Origin: Helianthus annuus
Lineage: Eukaryota; Streptophyta; Magnoliopsida; Asterales; Asteraceae
DNA: 64,000 nt
Direction of reading: 5' to 3'
Assembly: GCF_002127325.2 (NCBI RefSeq)
Contig: NC_035433.2
Location: 83,705,267 to 83,769,266, forward strand
Shown here piece by piece: positions 47,103 through 61,511 of this stretch. Position 1 is the first letter of the stretch, and every line of letters starts with the position of its first letter. The translations under genes were made by a program, and so were the position numbers. The notes beneath the pieces are model-generated. The model was not told the DNA's origin, did not search any database, and saw only the letters and a list, made by a program, of their open reading frames with translations.

Positions 47103-49602
47103 TGTGACAACTCGAATTTCCAAGATTCCTATTTCGCATTTATTGCACGTTCATGTATTAATTGTACAAATAGTGGGTTATGGAACTGTAACGTTTTGAT
47201 AAAATAAAGTGCATTGCGTGATTATGCATCGTTATGTGTTAATTGTGATAAATTTGTTAAATGCATAAACTTAGTGGTGAAACTGTGAAATTGTTGTGAG
47301 ATGGTGTACTTGTGTAAGAGTTAATACTTGAGGATGTAGAGAGCAATTAGTGAAATCCTAGTAATACTTAACCCTAATTCCTTGTTCACTAATCAATTTT
47401 CACAAAACCAAAGTACTGGATTCTCTAATCCCCTAGCAATCATCACCATCATCATCTTTGGCACAAAACATTTCCGCACTTTTGATTCACCTTTCACTAG
47501 AATCATTCAAGGTAATTGTTCATCGATTATTGTAATACTTGTAAACCTAATTGATTGTTTGATCATTATCAATTCTTGATTTGTGTAATCTTTATAAACC
47601 CTAGTTCTTATATGATATCTTGTGATTACTGAATGAATTCTAATTTATTGAGTAATGGTGTTGATTGGTGGTATAATCGATTACCGATGATTAAGATGCA
47701 TGATGTGTTAATACGGTTGATTGTTAACTTGATCATTACACTATGGAAAGGTAAGAAATTAGGGTTTTGGAACGATGAACGTGACTGGTGATTTATGAAA
47801 ACGTAACTGTTCAAATGATTTGCACGACTAACTGTTGATTGATTACGATTGCTTGCAAGTCCGACCTTGTTTGAGGATATTAGATCCGAGTTTTATAGGG
47901 CCTTGAAGTCCGAACTTTAGATAGTGCATAGGTCCGAGTTTTAAACTTGTATGTATATGGTCCGATCTTTTTACATGTGATATAAGTCCGACCTTTGATG
48001 ATTAAGGGGTCCGAGTTTCACTTAAAGGCAAGGGGTCCGAGTTTGATTAAGCACCTTGTCCGAGTTTTGGCTCCACAAGCCTAGGTCCGACTTTTGAGGG
48101 GAGCCACCCCTTGTCCGAGTTTAAACCCCCCTTGTCTTAATTTGGTCCGAACTTTAACCCCCATACCCCTTGTCCGAGTTTTGAACCTTTACCTATGATT
48201 ATCCGAGTTTTAACCTCCCTCACACTTCATATCAGACTTTTAAACAGGGGAAGCCCCCCCCCCCCACATACTTGTCTGAGTTTTAGAAGGGCAAGGCCCT
48301 GTCTGATGTTGTGTAATGATCAATTCGAAACAACGTGCTGCATGATATATAATGTTAATTCTGTTAAGCTGTGTATGACACTTTGTTAAGTCCTTGACTT
48401 CGTTAAACATGTGAAGTTATTGGCACTGCTAAATGTATAAAGTATGTTAACAGTGGCAACTAGATTAATAACCACGTAAGATTAAACCGTGAAATCAGGG
48501 ACGCTACGCATGAATTATGTGAACAGGATTGACTGCTTACGTGATGCATGATTCTATGTATATGATTGTATGATATTGAATGCATCTGTATGATTCCTGC
48601 ATGTGTGAACATTCTATGTGGTATCATCATGTACACAATAAGCACACAAAACACAGTTGCTTGAATATCAAGGATTGGTAACCCTAATTGAACATCAACA
48701 CTTATCTTGGATTTATGTGCAATATACCTTAGGTCGTGAGTAACGGACTTAAACATTGATAAACCCTAGAAGCAATAGCATACCGAGCAAACCAAGGTGA
48801 GTTCACACAGCCAAGGCATGGGGTTCCCAGGGTGGGAATGGGATTGATTTATTTATTTGTACTTCTCTAGATAATGGAACGTAATGATATGATCCTCGGG
48901 TGAGGAAGGTGATTGGTTAAGATACTGCTAGACTAGTGATGCTTATAGAACTGATCTTCGCACACACGCCGGGGTTGGCTGCGATAATATGACTGATCTT
49001 CGCACACATGCCGGGGTTGGCTGCGATAATATGACTAATCTTCGCACACATGCCTAGGAAGGCTGCGAACTATACACTAAAACTTCGCACAGGTGCCGGG
49101 TGGCCGCGATACAAACATACCTAGTCTAGAATACTTGAGAACTTTCCCTAATCTTCGCATACATGCCTGGGAGGGCTGCGATACGAACTAATACAACATA
49201 TGACTTAATGAACGAACACAAGGCTTACATTACTATTACAATTACTGAACTATAAACTGTGAACTCGCTCAACTAGTTGTTGATCCTCTGTTACATGCCT
49301 TGCAGGTCGTTAGATACAAGGAGCTTGCACAGGGAGGAGCATGTCGTTGTGGAGCATGGATCGTGGATGTTATGTTAAACTTTATAACACTTGAACTTAT
49401 TACTTACATTGGGTTTTCATACTTATGCTTCCGCTACACTTTGAAACTATAATTACGTTTTGAACACCTATCGTATTGAATGATTGGTTTGCATTTATTT
49501 TACTTGATATTAATTACATGTTCAATATGATTGGTGACTTGATCCTGGTCAGTCACGCTCCCAAGCGGTGATACTCCGCGTGTGGATTTTGGGGGTGTGA
49601 CA
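47103..49602 (+). repeat. E4 3' LTR (2500 bp)
   Basis: Same content as the 5' LTR, including the TCCGA cluster, predicted intron and hairpins. Confidence 0.94.
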
Positions 49603-49607
49603 AAGTG

Positions 49608-50130
49608 TGAGAGAGGTGGTGTGCCAAGGGATGAGTTGCAATGGCTCCAAGCACTCCTATTTGTAGGCTGAACAGAAGCCTGGGCACGGCCCCGTGCCCG
49701 TCTGACACTCTCTCTCTTCATTAATTGTAATTCGCAATTACAATAAATGCGCCTGCAGTACTCTGGCCACGCCCCCGTGTTCACCGGGCACGGCCCCGTG
49801 GTGGGCAATAGAAGCTTCTACAGGTTTGTCTTTTCTGCTGCTTCTTGGGCACGGCCCCGTGCTCGCTGAGCACGGGGCGTGTTCAGTCTTCTGCCTTCTC
49901 TGTTTTGCTTGGGAGGATGCTGTCGAGGGGTTGGGCAATCCACTTTTGTCCCTTTTCTTGTATTTATGTTATATTTTGCTGCCTTTTTGCTTCTTTTGTT
50001 AATTTAGCTCATTTAATCCTGAAAATACAAAAGGAAGACAAAAACACACCTTTTCCAATATTAGTACTAAAAAAGGGTTAGTTTTATGCCACAATTGATA
50101 TAATTTATATGTTGCATTTTGCGCGTATCA
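49608..50130 (+). mobile_element. Solo LTR, right part, with GC-rich repeat
   Basis: Continuation of the solo LTR after E4's second TSD copy. At 49682-49880 four or five copies of GGGCACGGCCCCGTG, in both orientations, can form strong stems. It ends GCGCGTATCA at 50130, then satellite resumes. Confidence 0.78.
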
Positions 50131-53100
50131 TCATCACTAAACACATTCCTTAAATTGTAGCCATTTGTTGAGTGTGTTTTTATTTGGCGTCTAATCCACA
50201 TATATATCACCATTGCCCTTGATTTTTATGACTGTATATCTCTTAAATGTCAACATATACATGTGTGATTTAGTTTACGAAGATTTTTCAATCCCGAGAA
50301 CCTCGATCAGAGAGTAAAAAAGGCGTAAGGTTCACAGTGGTGTAAAATTAAAATGGGATATACCGGGCTAGGATTCGAGTTACAGGAACAAGGGCCAAAC
50401 CAACCACCCAAGAATGGAATCGTCGAGCAAAAATACTTGACAACCTCCTAGAAGCAGCTTTTCTTGCCACCAGACCTTTCTCCATCAATTAGGAATCTGA
50501 TGCCGTCACAAAACACATTCCTTAAATTGTAGCCATTTGTTGAGTGTTTTTTTGGTGTCTAATCCGCATATATATCACCATTGCCCTTAATTTTCTTGAC
50601 TGTATATCTCTTAAATGTCAACATATACACGTATGCTTTAGTTCACGAAGATTTTTCAATGCCGAGAACCTCGATCAGAGAGTAAAAAACGCGTAAGGTT
50701 CACAATGGTGTAAAATTAAAATGGGATATACCTGGCTAGGATTCGAGTTACAGGAACAAGGGCCAAACCAACCACCCAAGAATGGAATCGTCGAGCGAAA
50801 ACACTTGACAACCTACTAGAAGCAGCTTTTCTTGCCACCAGACCTTTCTCCATCAATTAGGAATCTGATGCCGTCACTAAACACATTCCTTAAATTGTAG
50901 CCATTTGTTGAGTGTTTTTCTTGGTGTCTTATCCGCATATATATCACCATTTCCCTTGATATTCTTGACTGTATATCTCTTAAATGTCAACATATACACG
51001 TGTGATTTAGTTTATGAAGATTTTTCAATGCCGAGAACCTCGATCAGAGAGTAAAAAAGGCGTAAGGTTCACAATGGTGTAAAATTAAAATGGGATATAC
51101 GGGGCTAGGATTCGAGTTACAGGAACAAGGGCAAAACCAACCACCCAAGAATGGAATCGTCGAGCGAAAACACTTGACAACCTCCTAGAAGCAGCTTTTC
51201 TTGCCAGCAGACCTTTCTCCATCAATTAGGAATCTGATGCCGTCACTAAAAAAATTCCTTAAATTGTAGCCATTTGTTGAGTGTTTTTTTTGTGTCTAAT
51301 CCGCATATATATCACCGCTGGCCTTGATTTTCTTGACTGTATATCTCTTAAATGTCAACATATACACATGTGATTTAGTTTACGAAGATTTTTCAATGCC
51401 GAGAAACTCGATCAGAGAGTAAAAAAGGCGTAAGGTTCACAATGGTGTAAAATTAAAATGGGATATACCGGGCTAGGATTCGAGTTATAGGAACAAGGGC
51501 CAAACCAACCACCCAAGAATGGAATCGTCGAGCGAAAATACTTAACAACCTCCTAGAAGCAGCTTTTCTTGCCACCAGACCTTTCTCCATCAATTAGGAA
51601 TCTGATGCCGTCACTAAACACATTCTTTAAATTGTAGCCATTTGTTGAGTGTTTTTTTTGCTGTCTAATCCGCATATATATCACCATTGCCCTTGATTTT
51701 CTTGACTGTATATCTCTTAAATGTCAACATATACACGTGTGATTTAGTTTACGAAGATTTTTCAATGCCGAGAACCTCGATCAGAGAGTAAAAAAGGCGT
51801 AAGGTACACAATGGTGTATAATTAAAAAAGGATATACCGGGCTAGGATTCGAGTTACAGGAACAAGGGCTAAACCAACCTCCCAAGAATGGAATCGTCGA
51901 GCGAAAACACCTGACAACCTCCAAGGAACAGCTTTTCTTGCCACTAGACCGTTCTCCGTCAATTAGGAATCTAATGCCCTCACTAAACACATTCCTTAAA
52001 TTGTAGCCATTTGTTGAGTGTTTTTTTTTGTGTCTAATCCGCATATATATCACCATTACCTATGATTTTCTTGACTGTATATCTCTTAAATGTCAACATA
52101 TACACGTTGATTTAGTTTACGAAGATTTTTCAATGCCGAGAAACTCGATCAGAGAGTAAAAAAGGCGTAAGGCTCACAAAGGTGTAAAATTAAAAAAGGA
52201 TATACCGGGCTAGGATTCGAGTTACAGGAACAAGGGCTAAACCAACCACCCAAGAATGGAATCGTTGAGCGAAAACACTTGACAGCCTCCAAGAAGCAGC
52301 TTTTCTTGCCACCAGACCATTCTCCATCAATTAGGAATCTAATCTCGTCACTAAACACATTCCTTAAATGGTAGCCATTTGTTGAGTGTTTTTTTTGATG
52401 TCTAATCCGCATATATATCACCATTGCCCTTGATTTTCTTGACTGTATATCCCTTAAATGTCAACATATACACGTGTGATTTAGTTTACGAAGATTTTTC
52501 AATGCCGAGAAACTCGATCAGAGAGTAAAAAAGGCGTAAGGTTCACAGTGGTGTAAAATTAAAATGGGATATACCGGGCTAGGATTCGAGTTACAGGAAC
52601 AAGGGCCAAACCAACCACCCAAGAATGGAATAGTCGAGCAAAAATACTTGACAACCTCCTAGAAGCAGTTTTTCTTGCCACCAGACCTTTCTCCATCAAT
52701 TAGGAATCTGATGCCGTCACAAAACACATTCCTTAAATTGTAGCCATTTGTTGAGTGTTTTTTTGGTGTCTAATCCGTATATATATCACCATTGCCCTTG
52801 ATTTTCTTGACTGTATATCTCTTAAATGTCAACATATACACGTATGCTTTAGTTCACGAAGATTTTTCAATGCCGAGAACCTCGATCAGAGAGTAAAAAA
52901 CGCGTAAGGTTCACAATGGTGTAAAATTAAAATGGGATATACCTGGCTAGGATTCGAGTTACAGGAACAAGGGCCAAACCAACCACCCAAGAATGGAATC
53001 GTCGAGCGAAAACACTTGACAACCTACTAGAAGCAGCTTTTCTTGCCACCAGACCTTTCTCCATCAATTAGGAATCTGATGCCGTCACTAAACACATTCC

Positions 53101-54539
53101 TTAAATTGTAGCCATTTGTTGAGTGTTTTTTTTTGGTGTCTAATCCGCATATATATCACCATTGCCCTTGATTTTCTTGACTGTATATCTCTTAAATGTC
53201 AACATATACACGTATGATTTAATTCTCAAGATTTTTCAATGCCGAGAACCTCGATCAGAGAGTAAAAAAGGCGTAAGGTTCACAATGGTGTAAAATTAAA
53301 ATGGGCTATACCGGTCTAGGATTCGAGTTACAGGAACAAGGGCCAAACCAACCACCCAAGAATGGAATCGTCGAGCAAAAACACTTGATAACCTCCTAGA
53401 AGCAGCTTTTCTTGCCACCAGACCTTTCTCCATCAATTAGGAATCTGATGCCGTCACTAAACACATTCCTTAAATTGTAGCCATTTGTTGAGTGTTTTTT
53501 TTGGTGTCTGATCCGCATACATATCACCATTGCCCTTGATTTTCTTGATTGTATATCTCTTAAATGTCAACATATACACGTATGTTTTAGTTCACGAAGA
53601 TTTTTCAATGCCGAGAACCTCGATCAGAGAGTAAAAAAGGCGTAAGGTTCACAATGGTGTAAAATTAAAATGGGATATACCTGGCTAGGATTCGAGTTAC
53701 AGGAACAAGGGCCAAACCAACCTCCCAAGAATGGAATCGTCGTGCGAAAACACTTGACAACCCCCTAGAAGCAGCTTTTCTTGCCACCAGACCTTTCTCC
53801 ATCAATTAGGAATCTAATGCCGTCACTAAACACACTCCTTAAATTGCAGCCATTTGTTGAGTGTTTTTCTTGGTGTCTAATCCGCATATATATCACCATT
53901 TCCCTTGATTTTCTTGACTGTATATCTCTTGAATGTCAACATATACACGTGTGATTTAGTTTATGAAGATTTTTTCAATGCCGAGAACCTCGATTAGAGA
54001 GTAAAAAAGGCGTAAGGTTCACAATGGTGTAAAATTAAATTGGGATATACGGGGCTAGGATTCAAGTTACAGGAACAAGGGCAAAACCAACCACCTAAGA
54101 ATGGAATCGTCGAGCGAAAACACTTGACAACCTCCTAGAAGGAGCTTTTCTTGCCAGCAGACCTTTCTCCATCAATTAGGAATCTGATGCCGTCACTAAA
54201 CAAATTCCTTAAATTGTAGCCATTTGTTGAGTGTTTTTTTGGTGTCTAATCCGTATATATATCACCACTGGCCTTGATTTTCTTGACTGTATATCTCTTT
54301 AATGTCAACATATACACATGTGATTTAGTTTACGAAGATTTTTCAATGCCGAGAAACTCGATCAGAGAGTAAAAAAGGCGTAAGGTTCACAATGGTGTAA
54401 AATTAAAATGGGATATACCGGGCTAGGATTCGAGTTATAGAAACAAGGTCCAAACCAACCACCCAAGAATGTAATCGTCGAGCGAAAACACTTAACAACC
54501 TCCTAGAAGCAGCTTTTCTTGCCAACAGACCTTCTCCAT

Positions 54540-54930
54540 CAATTAGGAATCTGATGCAGTCCACCTACACCACATCCCTTAAATTGTAGCCATTTGTTTG
54601 AGTGTATTTTTGGTGTCGATAATCCACAATATATCACCAATTGCCCTTGATTTTCTGCACTGTTATGTCTCTTAAATGTCAACATATACAGTGTGATTTA
54701 GTTTACGAAGATTTCATGCGGACTCGATCAGAGGTAAAAACGGCTAGATTCAGTAAGAACAAGGGCAACACCTCCAAGACGAATCTTTGCACCTCCAGAG
54801 ATCGCCCAGACTTTCATCAATAGGATATGGCCACACTAACACATTCTTAATCAGCATCGTTGAGTGTTTTTTTTTTTTGGGTTTCCGAATACAACATTGC
54901 ATGATTCTTGACTGAATCTTAAATGTCAAC
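54540..54930. other. Scrambled monomer, probable assembly damage
   Basis: One monomer carries an indel every 10-20 bp and about 100 bp net loss, while both neighbours are near consensus. The pattern looks like uncorrected long-read sequence rather than natural divergence. Confidence 0.6.
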
Positions 54931-57900
54931 ATATACACGTGTGATTTAGTTTACGAAGATTTTTCAATGCCGAGAAACTCGATCAGAGAGTAAAAAAGGC
55001 GTAAGGTTCACAATGGTGTAAAATTAAAATGGGATATACCGGGCTAGGATTCGAGTTACAGGAACAAGGGTCAAACCAACCACCCAAGAATGGCATCGTC
55101 GAGCGAAAAGACTTGACAACCTCATAGAAGCAGCTTTTCTTGCCACCAGAACTTTCTGCATCAATTAGGAATCTGATGACGTCACTAAACATATTCCTTA
55201 AATTGTAGCCATTTGTTGAGTGTTTTTCTTGGTGTCTAATCCGCATATATATCACCATTGCCCTTGATTTTCTTGATTGTATATTTCTTAAATGTCAACA
55301 TATACACGTGTGATTTAGTTTAAGAAGATTTTTCAATGCCGAGAACCTCGACCAGAGAGTAAAAAAGGCGTAAGGTTCACAATGGTGTAAAACTAAAATG
55401 GGATATACTGCGCTAGGATTCGAGTTACAAGAACAAGGGCAAAACCAACCACCCAAGAATGGAATCGTCGAGCGAAAACACTTGACAACCTCCTAGAAGC
55501 AGCTTTTCTTGCCAGCAGACCTTTCTCCATCAATTAGGAATCTGATGCCGTCACTAAACACATTCCTTAAATTGTAGCCATTTGTTGAGTGTTTTTTTGT
55601 TGTCTAATCCGCATATATATCACCATTGCCCTTGATTTTCTTGACTGTATATCTCTTAAATGTCAACATATACACATGTGATTTAGTTTATGAAGATTTT
55701 TCAATGCCGAGAACCTCGAACAGAGAGTAAAAAAGGCGTAAGGTTCACAATGGTGTAAAATTAAAATGGGATATACCGGGCTAGGATTCGAGTTACAGGA
55801 ACAAGGGCCAAACCAACCACCCAAGAATGGAATCGTCGAGCGAAAACACTTGACAACCTCCTGGAAGCAGCTTTTCTTGCCACCAGACCTATCTGCATCA
55901 ATTTGGAATCTGATGCCGTCACTAAACACATTCCTTAAATTGTAGCCATTTGATGAGTGTTTTTTTGGTGTCTAATTCGCATATATATATCACCATTGCC
56001 CTTGATTTTCTTGACTGTATATCTCTTAAATGTCAACATATACACGTGTGATTTAGTTTACAAAGATTTTTCAATGCCTAGAACCTCGATCAGAGGGTAA
56101 AAAGGCGTAAGGTTCACAATGGTGTAAAATAAAATGGGATATACTGGGCTAGGTTTCGAGTTACAGGAACAAGGGCCAAACCAACCACCCAAGAATGGAA
56201 TTGTCGTGCAAAAACACTTGATAACCTCCTAGAAGCAGCTACCTTTCTCGATCAATTAGGAATCTGATGCCGTCACTAAACACATTCCCTAAATTGTAGC
56301 CATTTGTTAAGTGTTTTTTTGGTGTCTAATCCGCATATATATCACCATTGCCCTTGATTTTCTTGACTGTATATCTCTTAAATGTCAACATATACACGTA
56401 TGATTTAGTTCTCAAAGATTTTTCAATGCCGAGAACCTCGATCAGAGAGTAAAAAAGGCGTAAGGTTCACAATGGTGTAAAATTAAAATGGGATATACCG
56501 GGCTAGGATTCGAGTTACAGGAACAAGGGCCAAACCAACCCCAAGAATGGAATCGTCGAGCGAAAACACTTGACAACCTCCTAGAAGCAGCTTTTCTTGC
56601 CACCAGACCTTTCTCCATCAATTAGGAATCTGATGCCGTCACTAAACACATTCCTTAAATTGTAGCCATTTGTTGAGTGTTTTTTTTTGGTGTCTAATCC
56701 GCATATATATCACCATTGCCCTTGATTTTCTTGACTGTATATCTCTTAAATGTCAACATATACACGTGTGATTTAGTTTACGAAGATTTTTCAATGCCGA
56801 GAACCTCGATCAGAGAGTAAAAAAGGCGTAAGGTTCACAATGGTGTAAAATTAAAATGGGATATACCGGGCTAGGATTCGAGTTACAGGAACAAGGGCCA
56901 AACCAACCACCCAAGAATGGAATCGTCGAGCGAAAACACTTGACAACCTCCTAGAAGCAGCTTTTCTTGCCACCAGACCTTTCTCCATCAATTAGGAATC
57001 TGATGCCGTCACTAAACACATTCCTTAAATTGTAGCCATTTGTTGAGTGTTTTTTTGGTGTCTAATCCGCATATATATCACCATTGCCCTTGATTTTCTT
57101 GACTGTATATCTCTTAAATGTCAACATATACACGTGTGATTTAGTTTACGAAGATTTTTCAATGCCGAGAACCTCGATCAGAGAGTAAAAAAGGCGTAAG
57201 GTTCACAATGGTGTAAAATTAAAATGGGATATACCGGGCTAGGATTCGAGTTACAGGAACAAGGGCCAAACCAACCACCCAAGAATGGAATCGTCGAGCG
57301 AAAAACACTTGACAACCTCCTAGGAAGCAGCTTTTCTTGCCACCAGACCTTTCTCCATCAATTAGGAATCTGATGCCGTCACTAAACACATTCCTTAAAT
57401 TGTAGCCATTTGTTGAGTGTTTTTTTGGTGTCTAATCCGCATATATATCACCATTGCCCTTGATTTTCTTGACTGTATATCTCTTAAATGTCAACATATA
57501 CACGTGTGATTTAGTTTACGAAGATTTTTCAATGCCGAGAACCTCGATCAGAGAGTAAAAAAGGCGTAAGGTTCACAATGGTGTAAAATTAAAATGGATA
57601 TACCGGGCTAGGATTCGAGTTACAGGAACAAGGGCCCAAACCAACCACCCAAGAATGGAATCGTCGAAGCGAAAACACTTGACAACCTCCTAGAAGCAGC
57701 TTTTCTTGCCACCAGACCTTTCTCCATCAATTAGGAATCTGATGCCGTCACTAAACACATTCCTTAAATTGTAGCCATTTGTTGAGTGTTTTTTTTGGTG
57801 TCTAATCCGCATATATATCACCATTGCCCTTGATTTTCTTGACTGTATATCTCTTAAATGTCAACATATACACGTATGATTTAATTTACGAGATTTTTCA

Positions 57901-60900
57901 ATGCCGAGAACCTCGATCAGAGAGTAAAAAAGGCGTAAGGTTCACAATGGTGTAAAATTAAAATGGGATATACCGGGCTAGGCTTCGAGTTACAGGAACA
58001 AGGGCTAAACCAACCACCCAAGAATGGAATCGTCGAGCAAAAACACTTGACAACCTCCTAGAAGCAGCTTTTCTTGCCACCAGACCTTTCTCCATCAATT
58101 AGGAATCTGATGCCGTCACTAAACACATTCCTTAAATTGTAGCCATTTGTTGAGTGTTTTTTTGGTGTCTAATCCGCATATATATCACCATTGCCCTTGA
58201 TTTTCTTGACTGTATATCTCTTAAATGTCAACATATACACGTATGATTTAGTTTCACGAAGATTTTTCAATGCCGAGAACCTCGATCAGAGAGTAAAAAA
58301 GGCGTAAGGTTCACAATGGTGTAAAATTAAAATGGGATATACCTGGCTAGGATTCGAGTTACAGGAACAAGGGCCAAACCAACCACCCAAGAATGGAATC
58401 GTCGAGCGAAAACACTTGACAACCTCCTAGAAGCAGCTTTTCTTGCCACCAGACCTTTCTCCATCAATTAGGAATCTGATGCCGTCACTAAACACATTCC
58501 TTAAATTGCAGCCATTTGTTGAGTGTTTTTTTGGTGTCTAATCCGCATATATATCACCATCCCCTTGATTTTCTTGACTGTATATCTCTTGAATGTCAAC
58601 ATATACACGTGTGATTTAGTTTATGAAGATTTTTCAATGCCGAGAACCTCGATTAGAGAGTAAAAAAGGCGTAAGGTTCACAATGGTGTAAAATTAAATT
58701 GGGATATACGGGGCTAGGATTCAAGTTACAGGAACAAGGGCCAAACCAACCACCCTAAGAATGGAATCGTCGAGCGAAAACACTTGACAACCTCCTAGAA
58801 GGAGCTTTTCTTGCCAGCAGACCTTTCTCCATCAATTAGGAATCTGATGCCGTCACTAAACAAATTCCTTAAATTGTAGCCATTTGTTGAGTGTTTTTTT
58901 GGTGTCTAATCCGTATATATATCACCATTGCCCTTGATTTTCTTGACTGTATATCTCTTAAATGTCAACATATACACGTGTGATTTAGTTTACGAAGATT
59001 TTTCAATGCCGAGAACCACGATCAGAGAGTAAAAAAGGCGAAAGGTTCACAATGGTGTAAAATTAAAATGGGATATACCGGGTTAGGATTCGAGTTACAG
59101 GAACAAGGGCCAAACCAACCACCCAAGAAGGGAATCGTCGAGCGAAAACACTTGACAACCTCCTGGAAGCAGCTTTTCTTGCCACCAGACCTTTCTCCAT
59201 CAATTAGGAATCTGATGCCGTCACTAAACACATTCCTTAAATTGTAGCCATTTGTTTGTGTGTTTTTTTTGGTGTCTAATCCGCAAATACATCACCGTTG
59301 CCCTTGATTTTCTTGATTGTATATCTCTTAAATGTAAACATATACACGTATGATTTAGTTCACGAAGATTTTTCAATGCCGAGAAACCTCGATCAGAGAG
59401 TAAAAAAGGCTGAAAGGTTCACAATGGTGTAAAATGAGATTCAAGTTACAGGAACAAGGGCCAAACCAACCTCCCAAGAACGGAATCGTCAAGCGAAAAC
59501 ACTTGACAACCTCCTAGGAGCAGCTTTTCTTGCCACCAGACCTTTCTCCATCAATTAGGAATATGATGCCATCACTAAACACATTCTTTAAATCGTAGCC
59601 ATTCGTTGAGTGTTTTTTTTTTTTGGTGTCTAATCCGCATATACATCACCATTGCCATTGATTTTCTTGACTGTATATCTTTTAAATGTCAACATATACA
59701 CGTGTGATTTAGTTTACGAAGATTTTTCAATGCCGAGAAACTCGATCAGAGAGTAAAAAAGGCGTAAGGTTCACAATGGTGTAAAATTAAAATGGGATAT
59801 ACCGGGCTAGGATTCGAGTTACAGGAACAAGGGTCAAACCAACCACCCAAGAATGGCATCGTCGAGCGAAAAGACTTGACAACCTCATAGAAGCAGCTTT
59901 TCTTGCCACCAGAACTTTCTGCATCAATTAGGAATCTGATGACGTCACTAAACATATTCCTTAAATTGTAGCCATTTGTTGAGTGTTTTTCTTGGTGTCT
60001 AATCCGCATATATATCACCATTGCCCTTGATTTTCTTGATTGTATATTTCTTAAATGTCAACATATACACGTGTGATTTAGTTTAAGAAGATTTTTCAAT
60101 GCCGAGAACCTCGACCAGAGAGTAAAAAAGGCGTAAGGTTCACAATGGTGTAAAACTAAAATGGGATATACTGCGCTAGGATTCGAGTTACAAGAACAAG
60201 GGCAAAACCAACCACCCAAGAATGGAATCGTCGAGCGAAAACACTTGACAACCTCCTAGAAGCAGCTTTTCTTGCCAGCAGACCTTTCTCCATCAATTAG
60301 GAATCTGATGCCGTCACTAAACACATTCCTTAAATTGTAGCCATTTGTTGAGTGTTTTTTTGTTGTCTAATCCGCATATATATCACCATTGCCCTTGATT
60401 TTCTTGACTGTATATCTCTTAAATGTCAACATATACACATGTGATTTAGTTTATGAAGATTTTTCAATGCCGAGAACCTCGAACAGAGAGTAAAAAAGGC
60501 GTAAGGTTCACAATGGTGTAAAATTAAAATGGGATATACCGGGCTAGGATTCGAGTTACAGGAACAAGGGCCAAACCAACCACCCAAGAATGGAATCGTC
60601 GAGCGAAAACACTTGACAACCTCCTGGAAGCAGCTTTTCTTGCCACCAGACCTATCTGCATCAATTTGGAATCTGATGCCGTCACTAAACACATTCCTTA
60701 AATTGTAGCCATTTGTTGAGTGTTTTTTTTGGTGTCTAATTCGCATATATATATCACCATTGCCCTTGATTTTCTTGACTGTATATCTCTTAAATGTCAA
60801 CATATACACGTGTGATTTAGTTTACAAAGATTTTTCAATGCCTAGAACCTCGATCAGAGGGTAAAAAGGCGTAAGGTTCACAATGGTGTAAAATAAATGG

Positions 60901-61463
60901 GATATACTGGGCTAGGTTTCGAGTTACAGGAACAAGGGCCAAACCAACCACCCAAGAATGGAATTGTCGTGCAAAAACACTTGATAACCTCCTAGAAGCA
61001 GCTACCTTTCTCGATCAATTAGGAATCTGATGCCGTCACTAAACACATTCCCTAAATTGTAGCCATTTGTTAAGTGTTTTTTTGGTGTCTAATCCGCATA
61101 TATATCACCATTGCCCTTGATTTTCTTGACTGTATATCTCTTAAATGTCAACATATACACGTATGATTTAGTTCTCAAAGATTTTTCAATGCCGAGAACC
61201 TCGATCAAAGAGTAAAAAAGGCGTAAGGTTCACAATGGTGTAAAATTAAAATAGGATATACCGGGCTAGGATTCGAGTTACAGGAACAAGGGCCAAACCA
61301 ACCACCCAAGAATGGCATCGTCGAGCGAAAAGACTTGACAACCTCCTAGAAGCAGCTTTTCTTGCCACCAGACCTTTCTCTATCAATTAGGAATCTGATG
61401 CCGTCACTAAACATATTCCTTAAATTGTAGCCATTTGTTGAGTGTTTTCCTTGGTGTCTAATC

Positions 61464-61508
<45 letters not shown>
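61464..61508. repeat. (CA)n(TA)n microsatellite inside a satellite monomer
   Basis: CACACACA followed by about 18 AT units at the same monomer position as the expansion at 35462. Confidence 0.95.

Positions 61509-61511
<3 letters not shown>

Larger units (their letters stand above)
39964..49602 (+). mobile_element. Ty3/gypsy LTR retrotransposon E4 (Tekay-like), complete ends, defective coding
   Basis: LTRs 39964-42476 and 47103-49602, TSD AAGTG at 39959-39963 and 49603-49607. PBS, gag, pol (no protease), hairpin/PPT modules in the usual order. The LTRs differ by about 20 substitutions plus a 12-bp deletion in the 3' copy (near 47160), by eye under 1 percent. It is nested in the solo LTR. Confidence 0.96.

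Noticed and set aside
38813..50130. Solo LTR ends read as a DNA transposon with ATGAT/ATCAT inverted ends and 3-bp TSD CAT
   Set aside because: The TG...CA ends with a 5-bp TSD that fits the satellite target with one change per copy explain it better.
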